In this document: positions 36,907 through 44,800 of the stretch, in pieces
Position numbering within the stretch: the first letter of the stretch is position 1
Layout of the letters: each line of letters opens with the position of its first letter
Program-made: the position numbers and the translations under genes
Assembly: GCA_964450355.1 (NCBI GenBank)
Contig: CAYVDH010000002.1
Location: 1-59,635 of the forward strand
DNA: 59,635 nucleotides
DNA from: CAYVDH01 sp964450355
GTDB taxonomy: Bacteria; Bacteroidota; Bacteroidia; NS11-12g; UBA955
Direction of reading: 5' to 3'
Notes under the pieces: generated by a model
What the model saw: only the letters and a program-made list of their open reading frames with translations
Database searches by the model: none
What the model was told of the DNA's origin: nothing

Positions 36907-38159
36907 GCAACAATCAATCAATAAGTATCAAAGCATTAGTAGATTCATTCTCAGAATTTAAAGAGTTTAAAAACATTGACCGCGTAACGATGATGCGTGT
37001 ATTAGAAGATGTATTTAGAAACATGTTAAAGAAAAGATATGGTGATGATCACAACTTTGATATCATTATAAACACGGAACAAGGAGATTTAGAGATATAC
37101 CGCAACAGATTAATAGTAGATGATGAAGAAGTAGAAGATGAAAATTTACAAATAAGTATTACAGATGCTCGTAAAATTGAAGAAGATTATCAATTAGGGG
37201 AAGAAGCAACCGATAAAGTAGAGTTAGATTTATTTGGTCGCAGAAACATTTTGTCAGCTAGACAAACATTGATGACTAAAATTCTAGAATTGGAAAAAGA
37301 TGAATTGTTCAGAAAATATTCAGATAGAGTAGGTGAAATAATCTCAGGAGAAGTATATCAAATTTGGAAAAAAGAAATCATGGTGTTGGACGATGAAGGC
37401 AATGAATTGATTTTGCCTAAGTCTGAAATGATTCCTGCAGATTTCTATAAAAAAGGCGAAACAGTGAAAGCCATTGTTCACGATGTAACCATGATAAATG
37501 CTTCGCCCAAAATTATATTATCAAGAACATCACCTGTATTCTTAGAAAAATTAATGGAGTTAGAAGTTCCTGAAATTTTAGATGGGTTAATAACCATCAA
37601 AAAGATTGTTAGAGAGCCAGGAGAAAGAGCTAAAATTGCCGTGGAGAGCTACGATGACAGAATTGACCCAGTAGGAGCTTGCGTGGGTATGAAAGGAAGC
37701 AGAATACATGGTATTGTGCGCGAATTAAGAAACGAAAACATCGATGTCATAAATTTTACAACCAACATTTCATTGTTTGTACAACGTTCCTTAAATCCTG
37801 CAAAAATTTCTTCTATTACTTTGGATGATGTCAATAAAAAAGCAAATGTGTATTTACATCCTGATCAAGTAAGTTTAGCTATAGGAAAAGGTGGTTTTAA
37901 TATTCGTTTAGCTAGCCGTTTGGTTGGATATGATATAGAAGTTTATAGAGAAGATGTAGAATTTGACGATTCAGATATTGATATCGAAGAATTTGCTGAT
38001 GAATTAGAAAGCTGGATCATTGATGAACTAAAAGCTGTTGGTTTGGATACTGCTAAAGCTGTGTTAGATACTCCTAATGAGTTTTTAGTAAGCCGCACTG
38101 AATTAGAAGAAGAAACCATCATAGAAATCAAAAAAATATTGCAATCTGAATTTGAATAA
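36903..38159 (+). CDS. nusA: Transcription termination/antitermination protein NusA
   Basis: A 418-residue NusA of the shorter type. The N-terminal RNA-polymerase-binding domain includes MMRVLEDVFRNMLKKRYG. An S1 domain follows (GEIISGEVYQIWKKEIMVLDD). KH1 has VGACVGMKGSRIHGIVREL; KH2 has VSLAIGKGGFNIRLASRLVGYDIEVY. A short acidic C-terminus with one helix-hairpin-like segment replaces the two AR repeats of the E. coli protein. It binds RNA polymerase and modulates pausing, termination and antitermination. It is coupled to rimP upstream. infB, the usual next gene in Bacteroidota, is not present. Confidence 0.95.
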   Translation: MSNNQSISIKALVDSFSEFKEFKNIDRVTMMRVLEDVFRNMLKKRYGDDHNFDIIINTEQGDLEIYRNRLIVDDEEVEDENLQISITDARKIEEDYQLGEEATDKVELDLFGRRNILSARQTLMTKILELEKDELFRKYSDRVGEIISGEVYQIWKKEIMVLDDEGNELILPKSEMIPADFYKKGETVKAIVHDVTMINASPKIILSRTSPVFLEKLMELEVPEILDGLITIKKIVREPGERAKIAVESYDDRIDPVGACVGMKGSRIHGIVRELRNENIDVINFTTNISLFVQRSLNPAKISSITLDDVNKKANVYLHPDQVSLAIGKGGFNIRLASRLVGYDIEVYREDVEFDDSDIDIEEFADELESWIIDELKAVGLDTAKAVLDTPNEFLVSRTELEEETIIEIKKILQSEFE

Positions 38160-38165
38160 TAATCA

Positions 38166-38348
38166 ATGCAGAAATATCTTCTGATTTTATTTGGTTTTGG
38201 GGTTTTAATAGCTTATTACTTTGATTTCAAAAAAAATAGTGAAAAAGAAAAAGGCAGGAAACTATTGTATATTGTTATCATTTCATTGATTAGTATTTTA
38301 ACAGTTTATTGGATTTATTTTGTGTTTTTTTCACCAAATAAAGTTTAA
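38166..38348 (+). CDS. Small two-helix membrane protein
   Basis: A 60-residue protein with two predicted membrane helices (about residues 4-18 and 32-52), separated by a charged loop (FKKNSEKEKGRK). It starts 6 bases after the nusA stop on the same strand, which supports a real co-transcribed gene. No family recognised. Confidence 0.6.
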   Translation: MQKYLLILFGFGVLIAYYFDFKKNSEKEKGRKLLYIVIISLISILTVYWIYFVFFSPNKV

Positions 38349-38471
38349 ATGACAATGTTTAATAGGGCATTATCATCATTTATTCTGTAACTTTATTTCA
38401 ATTTTGTCACATTAAGTTCACGAAATAATAAATAATGAACCATTGCGTTATTGAGTAAATATTAATAACCA

Positions 38472-39152
38472 ATGAAAATTAAATATTGTCTTTTATTCGT
38501 CTTAATTTCAACAAAATTAAATGCTCAAAAATTCAATTATGAATTAAAATTATTGAACAGCACTCAGTACTTCAATCAAAAAAACTCGAATTCGAGTCGA
38601 TTTGAAAACCAAGGTAACTACTTTCAAATATTAAAATTAACACCAGGCATTTCAATTCAAAAAGGAAACAATGAACTGGATGTAATCCTTACTGATTTAA
38701 GGTTCAATAAAAACAATGTAAAAAACTCGTATGCAATAGATTCTATTAATATTGCTGAGCAAAACACGAAAAACACTTCTTTTAATTTTGGACTGTTTAT
38801 TGCACCTTATGTAAAATTATTAAGATCAAAAAATGAAAAAACAGTCTTTGCTTTTGCATGCATTTTGTCATCTAATTACCAACTTTTAACCAGTACTCCA
38901 GAAGTTGGATTTAAAACTAAAATGACTTCATTTTCATTCAATGGTTTTATTGCGCCAAAGGTGAAATTTAAAATCAAAGAAACTATCAGTTTTGAAATCA
39001 ATACTCCAATTCAAATTTTTGGTACGAACGAAACCAAAAATAGAGTGTACAATTCTCTTTTAAACAAATCACAACAAACCACATCCAATGTAGATTTCTC
39101 ACTTTTACCTCAACAAGTGATGATCAATTTTGGTTTGGGATTTAGGATATAA
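38472..39152 (+). CDS. Predicted outer-membrane or periplasmic beta-rich protein
   Basis: A 226-residue protein with a signal peptide ending near residue 19 (LNAQ). The remainder shows alternating hydrophobic strand patterns ('TSFNFGLFIAPYVKLLRS', 'TVFAFACILSSNYQLL', 'FSFNGFIAPKVKFKIKETISFEIN') and ends in VMINFGLGFRI, compatible with a small outer-membrane barrel. No specific family or function recognised. It stands alone between nusA and leuS on the plus strand. Confidence 0.7.
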   Translation: MKIKYCLLFVLISTKLNAQKFNYELKLLNSTQYFNQKNSNSSRFENQGNYFQILKLTPGISIQKGNNELDVILTDLRFNKNNVKNSYAIDSINIAEQNTKNTSFNFGLFIAPYVKLLRSKNEKTVFAFACILSSNYQLLTSTPEVGFKTKMTSFSFNGFIAPKVKFKIKETISFEINTPIQIFGTNETKNRVYNSLLNKSQQTTSNVDFSLLPQQVMINFGLGFRI

Positions 39153-39205
39153 GCACCCAATTTTGCAAATTCAAATATTAAAATGAAAACATAGCTAGTT
39201 TTCAA

Positions 39206-39213
39206 TATTTTTG
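39206..39213 (+). promoter_or_regulatory. -7 promoter element before leuS
   Basis: TATTTTTG matches TAnnTTTG. No clear -33 TTTG is present. It overlaps an in-frame TTG at 39211, which argues that translation starts at ATG 39226 with a very short leader. Confidence 0.45.
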
Positions 39214-39225
39214 CATCTTGTAATT

Positions 39226-42200
39226 ATGTCGAATTATCATTTTAATGAAATAGAAAAAAACTGGCAAAAATTTTGGGCTGAAAACAAAACATTTAAAGCC
39301 GAAATTGATACTAACAAACCTAAATATTATGTGTTAGACATGTTTCCTTACCCTAGTGGTGCGGGTCTGCATGTTGGCCATCCTCTTGGTTATATAGCTA
39401 GTGATATAGTATCAAGATATAAACGACACAAAGGTTTTAATGTATTACACCCTATGGGTTATGATGCCTTTGGATTACCAGCTGAACAATACGCCATTCA
39501 AACAGGTCAACACCCTGCTATCACTACCGAGGAAAACATAAAAAGATACAGAGAACAATTAGATAGAATTGGATTTTCTTTTGATTGGGACAAAGAAATT
39601 AGAACTTCCGACCCTGAATATTATAAATGGACTCAATGGATTTTTATTCAATTGTTTAATTCATGGTACAATCCTGCTTTGGATAAAGCTGAACCTATAG
39701 ATAAGTTAATTAATCAATTTGAGAAGAATGGCTTGCAATCCGATGACTTACAATTTACGCCTGAAGAATGGAAACAATTTAATGAAAAAGAAAAATCAGA
39801 TATTTTATTGAATTTCAGATTGGCATTTTTGAGTGAAACAATGGTGAACTGGTGTCCAGCCTTGGGTTCGGTACTTGCTAACGATGAAATAAAAGATGGG
39901 GTTAGTGAGAGAGGAGGTTATCCTGTAGAAAGGAAATTGATGTTGCAATGGAGTTTGAGAATCTCTGCCTATGCAGAGAGGCTGTTAAATGATTTAGATG
40001 CTTTAGATTGGACAGAAAGCATAAAAGAAGCCCAAAGAAATTGGATTGGTAAAAGTGAAGGATGTTCAATTGAATTTAAGGTAGAAAATAGTGATACAAC
40101 AATTGAAGTTTTCACTACTCGTCCTGATACTGTATTTGGGGTTTCGTATTTAACTTTAGCTCCCGAAAATGAATTGGTTTTACAGCTTACTCATAAAGAT
40201 TATTTTAAGTCTGTATCAGATTACATTGATAAAACAAAAAAACGAAGTGAAAGAGAAAGGCAAGCAGATGTTAAAAATATCAGTGGTGAATTTACTGGGA
40301 CTTATGCCATTCACCCCTTTACTGGAAATAAAATTCCTATTTGGATTGGAGATTATGTTTTAGCTGGTTACGGAACAGGCGCAGTAATGGCAGTACCTGC
40401 TCATGACAGCAGAGATTTTAGTTTTGCAAAACATTTTAATTTGCCCATTTTACAAGTGGTAGAAGGAGTGGAACAAAACTTTTTAAAGGACTCAAAAGAG
40501 GGTGTTGATGAGGGAGCTGGTAAGAGGGTTGAAAGTCATTTAACCTCACCCCTAACCCCTCTCCAAAGGAGAGGGGAACAAGATTCAGATATTGAATTTG
40601 GTTATTATACTACAGATAAACAAACTTATTCAAAACTCATTGCCTTTGTTAAAGAAAATAGATCAAATCCAACTAAAGAAGAAGAGAAAATTTGGGAATT
40701 AATTAGAAATAGGCAAGTTAAAAATGCTAAATTCAGAAGACAACATATCATTGATAGATTTATTCCAGATTTTGTTTGTTTAGAGCTAAATTTAATTATA
40801 GAAATTGATGGTTTGATACATAGTCTTGAAGACAATATAATTTCAGATGAAGCAAGAACAAAAAGATTAAACGAATTAGGGTTTGAGGTTGTTAGATTTA
40901 CAAATGAAGAAGTGAACTCTAATATTGAAACAGTAATTTCAAAGTTAGAAAAAATTATTTCTGAAAAACAAACTTTCACCCCTTCTCCTTTGGAAAAGGG
41001 GCTGGGGGATGAGGTCAAAGAACCTTACGAATCCAAACAAGGCTTTATCATCAATTCTGACTTTTTGAATGGCTTGGAAGTAAAAGAGGCAATAAAAACT
41101 GTTATTCATGCGGTTGAAGAAAAGGGTATTGGTAAAGGAAAAACAAATTACAGATTGCGTGATGCCGTATTTGGTAGGCAAAGATATTGGGGCGAACCTA
41201 TTCCAGTGTATTATGAAAATGGAATACCAAAAACCATGAATGAAAAAGATTTGCCCTTGGTGTTGCCAGAAATTGATAAGTATTTACCTACAGAAACCGG
41301 AGAGCCGCCATTATCTAGGGCTAAGCAATGGGAATATCTCGGATGCCCTTTAGAGACAACTACTATGCCGGGTTGGGCAGGTTCATCTTGGTATTTTTTA
41401 AGATACATGGATTGCCATAATACCGAAGAATTTGTTTCAAAAAATGCAGTAGATTATTGGCAAAACATTGACTTGTATGTAGGCGGAAGTGAGCATGCCA
41501 CTGGGCATTTATTGTACTTCCGATTTTGGACTAAATTTTTACACGATTTAGGGTATTTGCCCTTCAAAGAACCAGCAAAAAAATTGGTGAATCAGGGGAT
41601 GATTCAGGGAATGTCAAGCATTATTTTTAGAGTAAATAATACCAATAAATTTATCTCATCAGGCTTGAAACATAATTATGAAACTTCATCAGTGTATGTA
41701 GATATAAACTTAGTTAAAAATAATGAAGTAGATATTGAAGCATTAAAAAAGTGGAGACCAACTGAATTTGAAAATGCCGAATTTGAATTTGAAAACAATG
41801 TTTTTCTTGCAACTTCAGAAGTAGGTAAAATGTCAAAACGATGGCACAATGTAGTCAATCCTGATGATGTTTGCAATGAATACGGAGCTGACACATTGCG
41901 CTTGTATGAAATGTTTTTGGGTCCGCTGCAAGATGCCAAACCATGGAGCACACAAGGGATTGAGGGAGTGTTAAGATTTTTGAGAAAACTGTGGCGTTTG
42001 TTTCATCAAGGTGAGAACGAGACTTTCTTACTATCAAATGATGAACCAAGTAAAGCAGAGTTAAAAATATTACATAAAACCATTAAAAAAGCCACCGAAG
42101 ACATCGAAGATTTCAGTTTTAACACCTCGGTCAGTGCGTTTATGGTTTGTGTGAATGAATTGCAAGAATTAAAATGCAATAAAAGACAAATTTTAGAACC

Positions 42201-42513
42201 AATAATCACATTATTGTCTCCTTATGCTCCACATATATGTGAGGAACTTTGGTCATTATCTGGTCATAATGGTTCAATAGAGTACCAAGAATGGCCTCAG
42301 TTTAATGCAGAGTATTTAGTAGAAAACGAATTCAATTATCCTATTTCATTCAATGGCAAAGTGCGTTTTAATATGTTGTTTGCTTTAGACAAAGACACCA
42401 AAGAAATAGAAAATGAAGTATTAGCCAACGAACAAACTATAAAATATTTAGAGGGCAAAACACCCAAAAAAATCATTGTTGTAAAAGGTAGAATTGTGAA
42501 TGTGGTGGTTTAG
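39226..42513 (+). CDS. leuS: Leucyl-tRNA synthetase carrying an in-frame DUF559 nuclease insertion
   Basis: A 1095-residue class I synthetase that charges tRNA-Leu. It has the HVGH signature (residues 49-52) and KMSKR (868-872), plus the CP1 editing domain (TTRPDTVFGVSY ... GTGAVMAVPAHDSRDFSFAKHF) and the anticodon-binding domain. The enzyme is normally about 920-950 residues in this phylum. The excess is one block between 'NLPILQVVEG' and 'YESKQGFIINSDFLNGL', where ordinary LeuRS has a loop of about 10-20 residues. The block contains a DUF559 domain (separate entry). The reading frame is intact across it and all synthetase motifs are retained, so the protein is probably active. Start at ATG 39226, since an upstream TTG lies in the -7 box. 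Confidence 0.96.
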   Translation: MSNYHFNEIEKNWQKFWAENKTFKAEIDTNKPKYYVLDMFPYPSGAGLHVGHPLGYIASDIVSRYKRHKGFNVLHPMGYDAFGLPAEQYAIQTGQHPAITTEENIKRYREQLDRIGFSFDWDKEIRTSDPEYYKWTQWIFIQLFNSWYNPALDKAEPIDKLINQFEKNGLQSDDLQFTPEEWKQFNEKEKSDILLNFRLAFLSETMVNWCPALGSVLANDEIKDGVSERGGYPVERKLMLQWSLRISAYAERLLNDLDALDWTESIKEAQRNWIGKSEGCSIEFKVENSDTTIEVFTTRPDTVFGVSYLTLAPENELVLQLTHKDYFKSVSDYIDKTKKRSERERQADVKNISGEFTGTYAIHPFTGNKIPIWIGDYVLAGYGTGAVMAVPAHDSRDFSFAKHFNLPILQVVEGVEQNFLKDSKEGVDEGAGKRVESHLTSPLTPLQRRGEQDSDIEFGYYTTDKQTYSKLIAFVKENRSNPTKEEEKIWELIRNRQVKNAKFRRQHIIDRFIPDFVCLELNLIIEIDGLIHSLEDNIISDEARTKRLNELGFEVVRFTNEEVNSNIETVISKLEKIISEKQTFTPSPLEKGLGDEVKEPYESKQGFIINSDFLNGLEVKEAIKTVIHAVEEKGIGKGKTNYRLRDAVFGRQRYWGEPIPVYYENGIPKTMNEKDLPLVLPEIDKYLPTETGEPPLSRAKQWEYLGCPLETTTMPGWAGSSWYFLRYMDCHNTEEFVSKNAVDYWQNIDLYVGGSEHATGHLLYFRFWTKFLHDLGYLPFKEPAKKLVNQGMIQGMSSIIFRVNNTNKFISSGLKHNYETSSVYVDINLVKNNEVDIEALKKWRPTEFENAEFEFENNVFLATSEVGKMSKRWHNVVNPDDVCNEYGADTLRLYEMFLGPLQDAKPWSTQGIEGVLRFLRKLWRLFHQGENETFLLSNDEPSKAELKILHKTIKKATEDIEDFSFNTSVSAFMVCVNELQELKCNKRQILEPIITLLSPYAPHICEELWSLSGHNGSIEYQEWPQFNAEYLVENEFNYPISFNGKVRFNMLFALDKDTKEIENEVLANEQTIKYLEGKTPKKIIVVKGRIVNVVV
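40543..40576. repeat. Left palindromic repeat of the DUF559 cassette
   Basis: A perfect hairpin, CCCCTCTCC (40556-40564) with GGAGAGGGG (40568-40576) around AAA, preceded by ACCTCACCCCTA. It is translated as TSPLTPLQRRGE. REP-like repeats of this type are widespread in Bacteroidota as I recall; the copy number here is unknown. Confidence 0.75.
40979..41015. repeat. Right palindromic repeat of the DUF559 cassette (inverted copy)
   Basis: CCCCTTCTCC (40979-40988) pairs with GGAAAAGGGG (40992-41001), one mismatch, TTT loop, followed by a GGGGGATGAGGT tail. Read as reverse complement it aligns with the left repeat (ACCTCA, C-rich spacer, hairpin). It is translated as TPSPLEKGLGDE. Confidence 0.75.
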
Positions 42514-42541
42514 AAGATTATCTTCTATCATAATATTTTTT
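42511..42541 (+). terminator. Terminator candidate after leuS
   Basis: TAGAAGA (42511-42517, including the stop codon) pairs with TCTTCTA (42521-42527) around TTA. A T-run starts 8 bases later at 42536, so the fit to an intrinsic terminator is moderate. Confidence 0.45.
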
Positions 42542-42565
42542 ACGTAAATGAGTTATTACAAATAG

Positions 42566-43564
42566 ATGACTAAGAAAATTATTTATCTATCTGTAACAAT
42601 TTTGTTTAATTTGAATATACTAAAAGCACAATTTGGGAAAATTCATTACATCATTGAGTACAATAAACATGGCGACACATTGGCTTGTTATGAATACAAT
42701 AAAAGGGGGTTAATAAAGAATGTAAAATTATACCATAATGAGAACCAGTTTATGTTTGTTGACAAACTACTAAAGACTCATCTTTATTATGAATTTATTT
42801 ACATCGATAGTAATGAATTTTCAATTCTAACAAAGGAAATTGAATATGGATTTATTGAGAAACATTCTTTTTGCACATGTTCTGACCCATATTGTGATAT
42901 AGATGGGTGTAGTCAGATTGAAATTGAATTGAACATCCCATATATAGAATCCATAACAGAATATTTTTACTCAAAGGAGCTGGAATTTAAATTTAGTAAA
43001 AGAACTAACTATGATACTGGGCGTTATATATATTCAAATTGTTATTCAGATAGTTGTTTAGAGAAATATAAAAAAAGTAATATGAAGATGAATTTTCAAG
43101 ATTATGATTTTATTAGTGAAAAAGGGTATAATAAGGTCGAAATTAGAAACGATAAAAATTTTAAAACCGATATTATCAAATCTATTGAATTTACTACAGT
43201 GTTCTCAAAAAATGAATTTTATAATTTACATATATGGAAAATTTGTGATTGCCCAGATATAAAAGACATATATGATACCTTAGAAACTGGGGAATTTAAT
43301 TTTTATAAAGATACAAACAATAATTACTATGGGTTATCTGATAAATACGGTAAAATTATTCTTAAAGATAGAATGCCATGTTGTAATAATCAATCAAAAC
43401 ATAATCAATTGATATTTTATAATTACAATCCCACTAAAACAGAAAATGGATATAATATAAAAATAAGCCCATTTTTTATAGATCAATATCCTCAAAAGGA
43501 CATAATAAAAAAAATCAGGTCAACTAAAAAAAGCAAATTAAAAATCAAAAGGTATTTATTTTGA
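42566..43564 (+). CDS. Secreted protein of unknown function with a Cys-rich patch
   Basis: A 332-residue protein with a signal peptide ending near residue 21 (LKAQ). It has an unusual cysteine cluster (CTCSDPYCDIDGC, about residues 108-120) and further cysteines later (IWKICDCPD, MPCCNNQ), which suggests metal binding or disulfides. The C-terminal part contains YYGLSDKYGKIILKD, reminiscent of a WG-type beta repeat, but only once. No family recognised. It is more lysine/asparagine/tyrosine-rich than its neighbours. Separate from leuS by a terminator-like hairpin. Confidence 0.75.
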   Translation: MTKKIIYLSVTILFNLNILKAQFGKIHYIIEYNKHGDTLACYEYNKRGLIKNVKLYHNENQFMFVDKLLKTHLYYEFIYIDSNEFSILTKEIEYGFIEKHSFCTCSDPYCDIDGCSQIEIELNIPYIESITEYFYSKELEFKFSKRTNYDTGRYIYSNCYSDSCLEKYKKSNMKMNFQDYDFISEKGYNKVEIRNDKNFKTDIIKSIEFTTVFSKNEFYNLHIWKICDCPDIKDIYDTLETGEFNFYKDTNNNYYGLSDKYGKIILKDRMPCCNNQSKHNQLIFYNYNPTKTENGYNIKISPFFIDQYPQKDIIKKIRSTKKSKLKIKRYLF

Positions 43565-43637
43565 AATTCAAAAGTTTTACAAGTTTGGAAATTAAATTAA
43601 AAAACAATAAATTGCCTATTATTTAGTTATAATACAC

Positions 43638-44537
43638 ATGAAAATAGAAAAACTATACATTGCCTTTTCCTTGCTTGTTTGTATTATTTTTTGCTCTAGT
43701 AAATTGCCAAAGCCATACAAAAAAGCCAAAAAACAAAATTGGATGTATGTGAAAGATTCTGTTTTGATGCTAGCTCATGAAATGAAAAATGGTGATTATC
43801 TAGTTTATCTTCAAGATTTATTAAAGTCTAATGATAAAACTGCTTATCAAAAGGCATTGCCCGACACAACGGTTTGGATAGAAAACAAAAATTTTAAATA
43901 CTTTGAACCTTTTGTTCGTTATTATTTTAGACACTCAGCTTACAAAGAGTTTCCATTAGTTGGTATAAGCTATGAACAAGCTCAAAATTATTGTCAATGG
44001 TTGACAAATAAAGTCAACAGTATTGAATCAAAACTATTTAAGAAAGTGTTGATTCGATTGCCTAACAAAGCAGAATGGATTATGGCAGCTAATGCTGGCA
44101 AACAGAATAGAGAATACCCTTGGGATGGAAAGTTTGTCAGAAATTCAAGAGGAAATTATTTAGCTAACTTTAAAGCCATCGGAGAAGAAAATATAAAAGA
44201 AGATTCTACAGGGGATTTAACCATTAATAAATGTTATAAAACAGTTAAAGTATTTCAATCTAATAAAATTGATACTGTTTTTAAAGGTTATGTTAATTGC
44301 GAAGACGATATAGATAAATTCATTACCACTGCGGTGTATTCCTATTGGCCAAATGAGCTTGGATTATACAACATGGCAGGCAATGTGAGTGAATTGTTAG
44401 CCGAAAAAAATCAGTACATTGGTGGCGATTGGAACAGCATTGCTTATTATTTAAATCTTAATACTGAACCAAGAACTTCAGTGAAACCATTGCCAAATGT
44501 TGGTTTTAGATATTTAATTCAGATTTTAGAATTTTAA
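43638..44537 (+). CDS. FGE/SUMF1-fold lipoprotein (GldJ/GldK-like), probably non-catalytic
   Basis: A 299-residue lipoprotein with a lipobox ending at Cys19 (CIIFC-SS). The FGE-sulfatase fold is recognised by FPLVGISYEQAQNYCQWL, IRLPNKAEWIMAANAG, YPWDG, LGLYNMAGNVSEL and the terminal VGFRYL. The pair of C-terminal catalytic cysteines of true formylglycine-generating enzymes is not seen in the expected NVGFR-proximal region. This matches the structural, non-enzymatic use of the fold in gliding/T9SS lipoproteins GldJ and GldK, but the protein is shorter than either. A TTTG-N20-TAAATTG promoter-like sequence lies at 43584-43614. Confidence 0.82.
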   Translation: MKIEKLYIAFSLLVCIIFCSSKLPKPYKKAKKQNWMYVKDSVLMLAHEMKNGDYLVYLQDLLKSNDKTAYQKALPDTTVWIENKNFKYFEPFVRYYFRHSAYKEFPLVGISYEQAQNYCQWLTNKVNSIESKLFKKVLIRLPNKAEWIMAANAGKQNREYPWDGKFVRNSRGNYLANFKAIGEENIKEDSTGDLTINKCYKTVKVFQSNKIDTVFKGYVNCEDDIDKFITTAVYSYWPNELGLYNMAGNVSELLAEKNQYIGGDWNSIAYYLNLNTEPRTSVKPLPNVGFRYLIQILEF

Positions 44538-44800
44538 AACATAGTTTTTTGTTTCATTTTAGAATCTAATACCATCATGTTTGAAGGGTCATTTAGACTA
44601 TTATTTTAACATAAATGTTTAAACAAATATTAATTTTGGTTAAACAAAAACAAAAATTTAACTATTTTTTGACAATTTGATTCAAATTAAATCAATTGAA
44701 AAACAGATAGTTAAATGTTAATTTTAATTATATTAGTTTTATTAAAAAAAATAAAGAGATTATTTTACTTTATTTGAGGATAAATAATTAAAAAAACTAT

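Larger units (their letters stand above)
40543..41015 (+). mobile_element. DUF559 (Vsr-like) nuclease cassette inserted in frame in leuS
   Basis: The block runs from ACCTCA (40543) to TGAGGT (41015), about LeuRS residues 440-597. Its ends are inverted copies of a GC-rich palindromic repeat. Between them, residues about 470-579 form a DUF559 domain: LIAFVKENRSNPTKEEEKIWELIRNR, then FRRQHIIDRFIPDFVC, LIIEIDG--H, ARTKRLNELGFEVVRFTNEEV. PDF and EIDG are the acidic positions expected for the PD-(D/E)xK/Vsr-like fold, so the nuclease core looks intact. The acidic stretch from about 40470 to 40542 also has no counterpart in normal LeuRS, so the insertion may begin earlier. No intein splicing motifs are seen. 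Mobility is inferred from architecture. Confidence 0.8.

Noticed and set aside
39211..39225. TTG start for leuS
   Set aside because: It lies inside the -7 promoter box; ATG 39226 gives the usual LeuRS N-terminus.
40626..41018. Minus-strand open frame across the DUF559 insertion
   Set aside because: The plus-strand frame encodes a recognisable nuclease domain and LeuRS continues through it; the minus frame has no recognisable content.
40465..41022. Intein in leuS
   Set aside because: No Cys/Ser at a plausible N-terminal splice point, no block B TxxH, and no C-terminal HN followed by Cys/Ser/Thr. The endonuclease type and flanking palindromes also differ from inteins.
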